64,000 nucleotides of DNA from Malurus cyaneus samueli (Eukaryota; Chordata; Aves; Passeriformes; Maluridae). The stretch covers positions 13,626,669-13,690,668 of the forward strand of contig CM019227.1 of the NCBI GenBank assembly GCA_009741485.1. Reading direction: 5' to 3'. Below the pieces are notes generated by a model, which was not told where the DNA came from, ran no database searches, and saw only the letters and a program-made list of their open reading frames with translations. Positions within the stretch are counted from its first letter, which is position 1; each line of letters opens with the position of its first letter. The translations under genes and the position numbers were made by a program. This document shows positions 24,079 to 34,903 of this stretch, one piece after another.

Positions 24079-27000
24079 ACAGAGCACACAATCAGCTACT
24101 TTGGCTGACTGCACACAACCAGAGACAGAAATGAGCCCCCAGATCACCCAGGGTGACTGAGGGCACTGTGCTGCTTTCCTTGAAGTTAATAGGGAGCCTT
24201 GCAATTAATTCAGCATGGAGAGACTTCTGCACTGACCATCATTTCTCTGCTGCTGGAGAGAACTGCTTGGCAGCTTTCTGGAGAAGGAAATCTCTGTGGC
24301 TGAGACAGAGCACATAGGTGGGCAGGCAGTTGTGATAAAACCACAGGGAATGGGGAAGGTGAGAACCATCTCAGGCTGGACTTAGCAATGGAATAAACAG
24401 GTTATTTTTACAAGATAGAAATGAATATATAACTCCAAGGATGGGGAAAAATGCAGCAAGCAACAGCATTTGCAGTTCCGCATATTAAATTGCAATTAAA
24501 AGTGAAGGGAAAAAAAGGCAGTGGAAGGCGAAGCATTTTGAGAAGCAGACAGGCCTGTGGTATGTGTAGTTATGTATTCTGCCTTCTGCAAACTCCACAG
24601 ATGAGAGATGTGACCCTGGAATCTGCTGCTGGTCATTTCCTACTGCCATCGAGGTGCAGAATGGGAGCTGGCCTTGCTCTCACGTGGACACTTAGACAAT
24701 TCGTCTTTGCTTTGCAGTTTCACCCAATCCTCACTAACAATCTATTGGACTGGCATTTTCTTTGCCCCTCAGGATGGAAAAATTGAATTGATTTTTCTGA
24801 GTAGTGAGAGAGCAGGTATTCATTATTATAAGGTGAATTTGTAAAGTGCTGGTTGGTTCAGCTCTTCCCCTTCAATTTTCAGCTCTTTCCAAATCATTGA
24901 ATCTCTTGTATCTTATCCCACTGCATGGATTGCACATCACTCAACATTGTTACCCATGGCCAAGATGATTCTTAACATTGAAAATTAGCAGCAAGGAATG
25001 AATGATCACCTGAGAAAGAATTTCTCCACTTGAGCTTTATGACCTGCAACAGAAAGTTTTGCAATGAACAGCAGCTCTTTGTCCCTTGGAATAGTTCTAA
25101 TGTTGCTGTTGTACTTTTCCACTACAGTGAAATCAGTGGTATTAACCTTGAAGCACCTAAAGAGCTCAGGCCAGGGGAGCAGACCTTCTGCACCAGTAAA
25201 ATACGTAATTACACCCCTTTTAACACACCCAGCGTGCTGCTCTGATCCCACAGTCAGGTTTGTAGGATTAACTCCCCTGCAATGTGCAAGCAGCTACAGC
25301 TGGAGAGTGGTGCTGGCATGGGGATCTAAATTAATTAGAAACTTGCAGAATCATTTGGCTTTCCCCATCCCCTAGACAAGAACCATTTATTTTGTTTTTC
25401 AGCACATGGAAGAAGTTCAGATGAGCACACAGCACTCTGAGAAGACCCAAACCTTTCTGCACAGAAGAGTTCTCAATGGTCAGAAGCAGAGCAGCAAGCA
25501 CTGGGCTTGTTCTGAGCCCTCAGTGTCGAGTCTCTGGAAGTTTTCTCTCCTGATAAGCAGAGGCTGCATGGTTGTACCCTATCCCAGCCAAACCCAAGTG
25601 CTGGCATTTGAGAATAACTGTCCCAAAAACAAGACAAGGTGTTGCTAAGCCTCACGTGCACATTTTTTTGGATTTCTGCCACCAATTATTCCACCTGTCT
25701 GCAATGGCTTCAGACTCTTTTTCATCTTTCTCTCAGTGGATTTCTCTGCTGCTTTGCATTTAAATCCACCTTGCCTTTCTAAATGCACAGACAAACCGTA
25801 AACAACAAATGAGCCAGGCAAAACCAAACATGCTGTTGTTTTCTTGGCTTCCTGAGCCAAGGATGTTTCTATATCCCTGTGAGAAAGCCATCCAATGATG
25901 AATAACTATTTGGAAACAAACGGGTAGGATTGTACCAGCCACCTACTCCTCAGCCGTAGAAAGAGCAGGAAAATCCACCCATCCATAAATATTTTTTAGG
26001 ATGATAGCTCTGAAAATAAAGTAGGCTGGAACATTCCCTATCAGGGCAGGCTGCAGCATTCAGCTTATATCAATTACTGTCTATTTGACATGCTTCATGC
26101 TCTCTTCATTAACAGGATGAAAGGTTTTATGGGATAATAACCCAGTTGCAGTGAGCAAATGTATCCGTGAGACCAAAGGCCGAGTTCTTTGTCCTTGCAG
26201 AAGGAGCCTTGAGACTGCAGAAATTGGCCATAGTGTGAGATGGATAAATCACAGGAGCAAAACTTGTGTCCCACAGAACACTGACCCATCCATGAATCAC
26301 TGAGGACAAAGCATCCTCACTGCAGGAAAGCTGAGAGAGAGAAATCATCTGGGTGCTTCTGCTGCTGCAGGAGGGAAATAGAACAGCCACTGCCTTCAGT
26401 GGGATATTGGAGATGCTGTAATTGGAGTTAGTGCCATGCTAAATGGTCCCTCGTGGTTTCCTCATCTCAATCAAGGTTTGATTGAAAACCTGTGACCTGG
26501 AATTGTGGTCATTACCTTACCAGAACTTATTGGTTTTCTTGCTCCTCAGACAGTAGGCAGATGGTAATTGCTTCCTAAAACATTCCTCAGCTGAACAGCA
26601 GTGACAAACACTCTTCTCACCTCAGAAAATCCCAGACCCCATTACAAACTACCTGGGCAAAGAGGACAGATGTGTTTTCCGTGGGTCTGGCAGGAGCCAT
26701 GCAATAGCCACTGTCATCAGGGAGGAGGTGTGCTTGGCTAATGGAAAATAATCATACCTGGCTTTCCACCCAGCTGTCCCACTCTGTTAATCTCACTGTA
26801 CCTGCACTCAAATTATCAGTGGGGATCCTCTTCTCCTTCTCCATCAACTAATTACACGGAAAATCTGCCATCCCAACACAACCAGAGCAGACTGTGAGCA
26901 GGAATGGAGGAGGGTGTGCAGTGAGGGATTGCTAACAAGAGACAAGCACTATTGAATGTTCTCCAAGTTCTCCATTCCCTCTGGGGCCAGCTGAGCGAGC

Positions 27001-28541
27001 ACCCAGGGTGTGTTCCCTCTTCAGCCTGGCTTTGCTGGGTGCAAAGAGCACAATTTGGCTGTGAGGGACAGGGCTGCATGTCAGATCCTTGCTGCCAGGC
27101 TCTGTTTCTGTTCACACAACCCATGCACCATAAAAAGAACAAAAACATCCTCACTGATCAAATATTGTCACAGTGGCACCAACATATCTCATTGCACAGT
27201 CCTAATCTGTGTCCTGTATAAAATGTGGCGTTGAAAACCCTGCCAGGTGTGCTTTACTGCAGGCACTGTGAGATAGAACCTGAGAGGAATTCACAGCAAG
27301 AGCTTAAGAGGGGCCTGTACTCATGGCAGATGAAATCTAATTAATAGTACAGAAATTATTTGTTTTAAGCTCAGACATGGACTGAATTTAGAGCTCTAAA
27401 TCAGTGTTTACCTGGTGGAACGATGGGTTCCTACAGGAGAGCATTTACTACAGAAACAAAGCTCTTTATTCAAATCAGTGAGTGCCAGAGTCTGAATTAT
27501 GGCTGTAAGAGAAAGTCTTTTGTTCCTGTCACCTCCTTAGTCAATGCTAATTTAACCAAGGTGTGAATAAGTTAGGATTGCTTCAAAAAATTCTGTGACG
27601 TGCCAAGAGCCACCTTCTCCCCAGCACATGGAGCCTTTGGAACTCTTTTTAGACACTCTCAGAGAGTCTAGATGAAAAATCTGCCTTCAGATGGTGGAAG
27701 ACAGGTTAGGAACTTCCAGGACATTTATTTCAAGAAGCAAAGTCATGGCTACAACAAAACTGAAGAAAGGTGAGGTGCACAGAGGAGACACACAAAGTTT
27801 CTGCTGATCTGTTCCAAGGTGACAAAGGGGAACAGCCATGCCCAGTACAGCTTATCAGAGACAGGATCAGCCTGTGGAGCTCACCAGCACAGGGTTTGGG
27901 AGATACAGTCACTCTGCACAGAGTGGTGTGAATTGCACAGCCACCTCAGCTGGGTGGACATTAACTCACTGCAGCACTTGCTCCACAAGTCACTATTTAC
28001 TAAAATACGTATTTTTTTCAATTTTCTAGTCCAGTGTTTTGTGCAGACACCACAGCCTCACTGGAAGCTTCTGCTTGAAAAGTCTCCTTTGGCATCTCTC
28101 AGAGTTGGGATCTGCTAAACTGGCATAGCAAAAAAAATAACAATCATTTGGGAGCAATTTATTTCCTGCAGTTATAGACTGGCAGACACTCATTTCCATA
28201 CCACCTACAGATATCTGTGCAGCCCTTTGTTCTGATATTGGGAAAAAAACCCCATTTGTGTTCTTTCAACACCAGCAATCCTTGGCTTGAATTTTTAGTT
28301 GGTCAAATAACACTAAAGAAGGGAATATTGGAATTTCTGCCTGCACCATGGGGACTATTCTGGCAGGCAAACTCAATTACGGACATGGGCTTATCAAAGG
28401 AAGGCTAAGTCTCCTCATTAAATCTTGGTTGCTGTTATTTTCAAGAAAAGGGCTTTTCTGCTGCAGGCAAAATGATGGAGACTGTGCAAACGAGTGGTGG
28501 CAGCCCTGGGGAGGGGACTGGGGATGGAGCCATCCCGGGAA

Positions 28542-29808
28542 GGGGACAGCCACCCTCCAGAGTGGCACTGCTGAACATCCAGGGGAAGGGGACAGCCACC
28601 CTCCAGAGTGGCACTGCTCAACATCCAGGGGAAGGGGACAGCCACCCTGCAGAGTGGCACTGCCAACATCCAGGGCTGGTGGACAGCCACCCTCCAGAGT
28701 GGCACTGCTCAACATCCAGGGTGGGGACAGCCACCCTGCAGAGTGGCACTGCTCAGCATCCAGGGGGTGGGACAGCCACCCTCCAGAGTGGCACTGCTCA
28801 ACATCCAGGGCTGGTGGACAGCCACCCTCCAGAGTGGCACTGCTCAGCATCCAGGGGTTGGGACAGCCACCCTCCAGAGTGGCACTGCTCAGCATCCAGG
28901 GTGGGACAGCCACCTCCAGAGTGGCACTGCTCAACATCCAGGGTGGGGACAGCCACCTCCAGAGTGGCACTGCTCAACATCCAGGGGGGGGACAGCCACC
29001 TCCAGAGTGGCACTGCTCAACATCCAGGGGTTGGGACAGCCACCCTCCAGAGTGGCACTGCTCAGCATCCAGGGGTTGGGACAGCCACCCTCCAGAGTGG
29101 CACTGCTCAGCATCCAGGGGTTGGGACAGCCACCCTCCAGAGTGGCACTGCTCAACATCCAGGGTGGGGACAGCCACACTCCAGAGTGGCACTGCTGAAC
29201 ATCCAGGGGAAGGGGACAGCCACACTCCAGAATGGCACTGCTCAACACCCAGGGGTGGGGACAGCCACCCTCCAGAGTGGCACTGCTAACATCCAGGGTG
29301 GGGACAGCCACCCTCCAGAGTGGCACTGCTCAACATCCAGGGCTGGGGACAGCCACACTCCAGAGTGGCACTGCTCAACATCCAGGGCTGGGGACAGCCA
29401 CACTCCAGAGTGGCACTGCTCAACATCCAGGGCTGGGGACAGCCACACTCCAGAGTGGCACTGCTCAGCATCCAGGAGTGGGGACAGCCACCCTCCAGAG
29501 TGGCACTGCTCAACACCCAAGGGTGGGGACAGCCACCCTGCAGAGTGGCACTGCTCAACATCCAGGGTGGGGACAGCCACCCTGCAGAGTGGCACTGCTC
29601 AACATCCAGGGGTGGGGACAGCCACACTCCAGAGTGGCACTGCTCAGCATCCAGGGCTGGGGACAGCCACCCTCCAGAGTGGCACTGCTCAACATCCAGG
29701 GCTGGGGACAGCCACACTCCAGAGTGGCACTGCTCAACATCCAGGGCTGGGGACAGCCACCCTGCAGAGTGGCACTGCTCAACATCCAGGGTGGGGACAG
29801 CCACACTG
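28542..29808. repeat. Minisatellite A, about 28 units of 43-47 bp
   Basis: The head-to-tail unit starts GGGGACAGCCACCCTCCAG, continues AGTGGCACTGCTCAACATCC and ends AGGG plus a variable 0-4 base tail (T, GTT, CTG, GAA). I count 28 full units and one partial. Each unit holds a GCCAC/GTGGC inverted repeat around an 8-base loop. Variants are not randomly spread. The CACACTCC form is absent from the first 14 units and common from 29,165 onward, while a one-base-deleted CCACCTCC form is confined to three adjacent units at about 28,903-29,035. Because units lack stop codons in most frames, ORFs of up to 488 codons run through it on both strands. These are repeat artefacts, not genes. Confidence 0.97.
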
Positions 29809-31994
29809 CCCATCTGCTGGCTCCCAGCTCCCACGGGATTGCCCCTGGATTGGGGGATTTAGCCACCAGCCCCAATATCTGGCACATGTACACAATCTGG
29901 CATCCTCTGTCTCACCTTTGGAGCAACCAATTAAATGAAAAGCCACACATGTATTTGGCCTCCTGCCTTAACCTCTGTTTGGGCATCAAAAATTCAGCCA
30001 GGAAGGCTTCATTTAATAAGGACACGTGGCAAAGTTCACCCTTCCAGATGGATGTCCAAAATCTGAACTGATAAATTAAAACTAAAGCAGCACACTCCAG
30101 TGGAAATGGCATTGAACTCAATTTTGTGTTTTCATTTTTGATTATTCTTTGCATCCCTGGGCAAAATACTTGAGCCTGAATTTAGCAGAATATCCAATCA
30201 CCTAAGCAACGTAAATCCTACAAGATTTGAGGTGCAGTGCTGAAACAGAGCCTCCACTGCACTCTCCACTAGACTTTTACTAGGCTGTCATCTGTTAAAA
30301 TGGAAATAAAATTAGCCCTGCTTGCCTACTGCCTTGCCTGTTTGGAGAGGAAGGGGAAACACAGAAAAGAGGGAGAGAGAATCTGGTACAAAAGCCTGTG
30401 ACATAATGATAATTCTGTTTATTTTTTAAAAAAAAAGAGAAAAATCTTAGAATATTCTCTTGTGAGGAATGCAGTTTAAAAGCAGTCTAAGAGGTTTTCA
30501 GCAATTATGGTTAAAGCATGTAGAAATAATGTAAATGGTTACTAAATGTTGACTGGAAGATAAACATGTTTATGTTCTATGCAACTAGATATTAAAATTA
30601 ATTTTTTGGCACTTCCAATGCAGGAAGCTGTCTCGTCCTTTACTGACACTCTTAAGAGATGTTAATAGGACTTTTTTTCCTGCTATGTTTTAAATGGAAG
30701 AGGTAGTGCAAACAAAACTGCAGACTGGTTTACTCTGCTAGGGTATCCAGCTCTCCTTCAACCCACCAGAGGGACTTTTGTCTACATATTCTGCATAAAG
30801 TTGTCCAAAAACCTTTAACTCCTCCAGGATCCAAAACTCGGTGTATCCAGAGGACAAAGAGCACATTCCCTGACATCTGCTCCCCCTGCTCTAAGCCAGC
30901 TGGGGGACATTAATCCAATTTTCAGCAATAGGTGAGTGCATGATTCAGAGTCTAGGAAATTACGCTGAAAGATCTTTTTAGAAATTTGTTGGCAATACCA
31001 TAGGTTAGGTTTTCATGCCAGTCCAAGTTGAATGAACTCTAATTCAGGACCTGTGTTCACTGCCTGGCCAGGCTGGAAGGGACAAACCTGTTCTACCTGA
31101 GTACATGCATTGGGGCAACAAATCTGCCTTTAGCTTTTGATACTCTGCAAAGCAAGGGAAACCTGGAATCAGTCAGGCCTTACTGAAAGCTCTCTTCAAA
31201 TTAAGATTTTGATTCATTCTGAGCTATTTTAAATGCCCCACACTCCAAAAAAAGCTGAAGTCCCCTTTGTACCTGCACAGGCTCAATTGCCTGAATATTT
31301 AGCTACAGGTATAACAGAAGACACAACCTTCATTATGCCTTTAATTCTGAAAATAAACTACTCACAAAACACTTATGTCTTTGCAAAGTAAGTTGGGTTG
31401 TTTTCCTTTGTTTGTTGTTGTTCCTGCTTGGTTGTTTGGTTTTTTTTGAGAGAAGCCTGGATTGACTGCAAAAAGGGAAGACAAGTTAAAAGTACAAAAT
31501 CTATAAAAAAACTACTGTTCCAAGGAGCAAGCACATGCACCTAAGAAATCTTTGTTGATTGTTGCTAATATCTATGATAATTGAGCTAAAAATACCCACA
31601 AAGCAATAGAATTTGCAGAGATGAGTCTATTGTCTTAAGCAAATAATGAAGCCAGGAACAGTTAAATTGATCCCATGACTCTCATTTCAATAATAAAGCA
31701 GCAACAACTGTTAATCTATAGCACTCAGTTTAAATTACAAACCCAGCGCTGAATGGGCAATTTCATTAGAGAGAACACAGAAATGCTGGCAGGGAAAAAG
31801 AGTCATTCCCATTGAAATCCAGCCTTCCTGAGAATTTCTTGTTGCTCTGCAGGCGGACTCATCACCAGGGAACAGCTCTCACAAATACCAGGTGAGAGCA
31901 TCTGCAGGAAGATTTCAGTGTCCAAGTAATTCCCTTTTATTTCATCCCCAACCAAGGCTGGCAGGATCCAGGAGGCTGAACCAGCTCCCCAAGG
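29809..31994. other. Unique AT-rich spacer between the two minisatellites
   Basis: No supportable gene or recognisable repeat. The spacer is AT-rich (notably 30,400-30,620 and 31,200-31,780), in sharp contrast with the GC-rich arrays on both sides. Confidence 0.7.
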
Positions 31995-33786
31995 ATGGAC
32001 ACAGGGAGGGAGGGCTCCATGGGCAGCCAGGACACTGCCCAATGGACACAGGGAGGGATCTGGGGCATCCAGGACACTGCCAATGGACACAGGGAGGGAT
32101 CTGGGGCAGCCAGGACACTGCCCATGGACACAGGGAGGGATCTGGGGCAGCCAGGACACTGCCTCTGGACAGCAGGGAAATGGGATAATGGGGCACCAGG
32201 ACACTGCCAATGGACACAGGGAGGTCCATGGTCAGCCCAGACACTGCTCCATGGACACAGGGAGGGATCTGGGCAGCCAGACACTGCTCCATGGACACAG
32301 GGAGGGATCTGGGGCAGCCAGGACACTGCCAATGGACACAGGGAGGGATCTGGGGCAGCCAGGACACTGCCAATGGACACAGGGAGGGATCTGGGGCAGC
32401 CAGGCACTGCCAATGGACACAAGGGAGGGATCTGGGCAGCCAGGACACTGCCAATGGACACAGGGAAGGGATCTGGGGCAGCAAGACACTGCCATGGACA
32501 CAGAGGGATCTGGCAGCAGGACACTGCAATGGACACAGGGAGGGATCTGGGGCAGCCAGGACACTGCCAATGGACACAGGGAGGATCTGGGGCACCAGGA
32601 CATGCTCCATGGACACAGGAGGGATCTGGGGCAGCCAGGACACTGCCCATGGACACAGGGAGGGATCTGGGCAGCCAGGACACCGCCGAATGACAACAGG
32701 AGATCTGGGGCAGCCAGGACACTGCCCATGGACACAGGAGGGATCTGGGGCAGCCAGGACACTGTCCATGGACAACGGGAGGGATCTGGGCAGCCAGGAA
32801 CACTGCCATGGACACAGGGAGGATCTGGGGCAGCCAGGACACTGCCTCAAGGACACAGGGAGGGATCTGGGGCAGCCAGGACACTGCCCATGGACACAGG
32901 GAGGGATCTGGGGCAGCAGGACACTGCCCATGGACACAGGGAGGGATCTGGGGCAGCCAGGACACTGCCCATGGACACAGGGAGGGATCTGGGCAGCCAG
33001 GACACTGCCATGGACACAGGGAGGATCTGGGGCAGCCAGGACACTGCCCAATGGACACAGGGAGGGATCTGGGGCAGCCAGGCACTGCCAATGGACACAG
33101 GGAGGGATCTGGGGCAGCCAGGACACTGCCCATGGACACAGGGAGGGATCTGGGGCAGCAGGACACTGCTCCATGGACACAGGGAGGGATCTGGGGCAGC
33201 CAGGACACTGCCATGGACACAGGGAGGATCTGGGCAGCCAGGACACTGCCATGGACACAGGGAGGATCTGGGCAGCCAGGACACTCCAATGACAGGGGGG
33301 ATCTGGGGCAGGCCAGAACACTGCTCATGGACACAGGGAGGGATCTGGGGCAGCCAGGACACGCCCACTGGACACAGGGAGGATCTGGGGCAGCCAGGAC
33401 ACTGCCCATGGACACAGGGAGGGATCTGGGGCAGCCAGGACACTGCCACTGACACAAGGAGGATCTGGGGCACACAGACAGCTGCCCATGGAGCACAGGA
33501 GGGATCTGGGGCAGCCAGGACACTGCTCCATGGACAGACAGGGAGGGATCTGGGGCGCCAGGACATGCCCATGACACAGGGAGGGATCTGGGGCAGCCAG
33601 ACTACTGCCCATGGACACAGGGAGGGATCTGGGGCAAGCCAGGACACTGCCCAATGGACACAGGGAGGGATCTGGGGCAGCCAGGACACTGCTCCATGGA
33701 CACAGGGAGGGATCTGGGGCAGCCAGGACACTGCCAATGGACACAGGGAGGGATCTGGGGCAGCCAGGACACTGCCCATGGACAGA
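31995..33786. repeat. Minisatellite B, about 44 units of about 41 bp
   Basis: The unit begins ATGGACACAGGGAGGGATCT and continues GGGGCAGCCAGGACACTGCC with one or two extra bases. I count about 44 units. The plus strand is G-rich, with three G-runs per unit (GGG, GGG, GGGG). Many units carry single-base losses or gains, mostly in short homopolymers, for example GGAGG for GGAGGG, GGGCAG for GGGGCAG and GCAGCAGG for GCAGCCAGG. These are densest between about 32,400 and 33,600. The first units near 32,000-32,230 and the last few near 33,650-33,780 are cleaner or differ by longer changes. ORFs of up to 653 codons (plus) and 546 codons (minus) pass through the array and are artefacts of a stop-poor repeat. 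Confidence 0.97.
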
Positions 33787-34359
33787 GGCATCTCCAGGAA
33801 GGGCAGTGAGAGGGAGGGGAGCAGCTCACCTCCACATCTGCCTGGAGCCACCCAGCAGTGCTGCCAGAGCACTTGGAACACTGTCCTGTTCCAAGGACAC
33901 AAGATGTGTGTGTGTGTCCCCAAGCACAGGAGGAGCTCCGTGAGCAGATGGGAAACTGGAGGGTTTTTTTTTTCCTCTTTTTATTCTTGTCCCCAAAATC
34001 AACACATGGTCTGCAAGCCAATCAAACTCACCCACGGATACTAGCACTGCCTAGAAGAGACAGTTCTCTTTTTAAATTAGATCATCCCAAACACTTACAC
34101 AGATCCTTGGATAGCAGGCCCTGTGGATCTGAAACCAATGAACATCCACAGTCGGTGAGGGGAGGAAAGGCTTCCACCATCCCTCCTGGCAGCTGTACAG
34201 AGCTTATGGGAGGAAGAACTTTCTGTTCTCACCAAAGGGAGCAGGCAGGACTATAAATACCCACATGGAACATATTTACTGAAGGATGGAGTGCCATACT
34301 AACAACGCTTGCTTTCATGGTAGGACCACATTTCACAGGTATTAGCAAGTTCCTCAAAT
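33787..34359. other. Unique noncoding sequence with a short (GT)n
   Basis: No supportable gene. A short GT run lies at about 33,907-33,918 and a T10 tract at about 33,964-33,973. This fills the gap between minisatellite B and the CR1 relic. Confidence 0.7.
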
Positions 34360-34903
34360 AAAATCAGAGAATCAGAGGATAACTGAGGTGACAAGGGACC
34401 TACGAAAGCTTCCAGTTCTGCTTCCTGTTTAAAGCTGGGACAACTTCCATGCTGAGGGAGGTTTGTGAGGGCCTTGCCAGTTCTGTTCTGATAAATCTCA
34501 AGGATGGAGAGCCCACAGCTCCAAGGAATATGGTTCCTGTGCTGCATCACCCCTATACTGAGGATTTTTTTCCATGTACAGACAGAAGGAATTTCCTCTG
34601 GTGCACTGCATGACTGCTGCCTTGTCATTTTGCTGTGGCAGAGTCCCAATCCACCTCAGTACAATCCCTTCCCATTAATAGGAGAAAGTGATTCAATGCT
34701 CCCTCAGCTTATCTTCTCCAGGATAATTCACCCAGCACTCCTGATACACCGTGTGCTGCGCTCTCCTGATCATCCCACTGACTTTCTGCAGGATTTATCC
34801 CTCTTGGTGCCCTCTCTGTGGTTTGGGACACACCAAAACCACAGTTTTTCCATCTGTGAGGTGCAGCCCCACAAGTGCAGAATGGAGGGAAGTGTCTGAC
34901 CTG
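34360..34903 (-). mobile_element. Decayed CR1 LINE, 3' end (minus strand)
   Basis: Read on the minus strand, the element ends near 34,362-34,380 in two copies of an ATTCTCTG-type octamer, matching the ATTCTRTG tail characteristic of bird CR1. Moving into the element (rising plus coordinates) I can align, from memory and by eye, several typical CR1 3' segments in the right order. These are GACAAGGGACCT near the tail, GAGGGCCTTGCCAG and AAGGATGGAGAGCCCACAGC, TGGTTCCTGTGCTGCATCACC, GCCTTGTCATTTTGCTG, and a distal block with CATCTGTGAGGTGCAGCCCC and GTGCAGAATGGAGGGA. Divergence and indels are heavy, so this is an old, dead, 5'-truncated copy from the untranslated and extreme 3' part. No reverse-transcriptase frame is left. 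Confidence 0.82.

Larger units (their letters stand above)
18705..28541. other. Unique noncoding sequence
   Basis: No supportable gene. Minor features are a 2 x 20 bp duplication at 19,616, the second copy of the 31 bp repeat at 23,211 and a G-rich stretch around 24,019-24,078. The frames seen are short and mutually overlapping. Base composition drifts between AT-rich and moderately GC-rich without a CpG island. Confidence 0.65.

Noticed and set aside
28675..28817. Exact GCTGGTGG (bacterial Chi) octamers at 28,675-28,682 and 28,810-28,817
   Set aside because: Chi acts with the bacterial RecBCD enzyme. Here the octamer comes from the tail variant of two repeat units and has no known meaning in birds.
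28542..29808. CRISPR-like array of direct repeats
   Set aside because: Units are contiguous variants of one sequence with no unique spacers, in a vertebrate-type context. This is a minisatellite.
31937..34044. Open frames of 546-653 codons resembling repetitive proteins
   Set aside because: They are produced by stop-poor minisatellite units. Both strands and several frames are open, and unit length is not a constant multiple of three.
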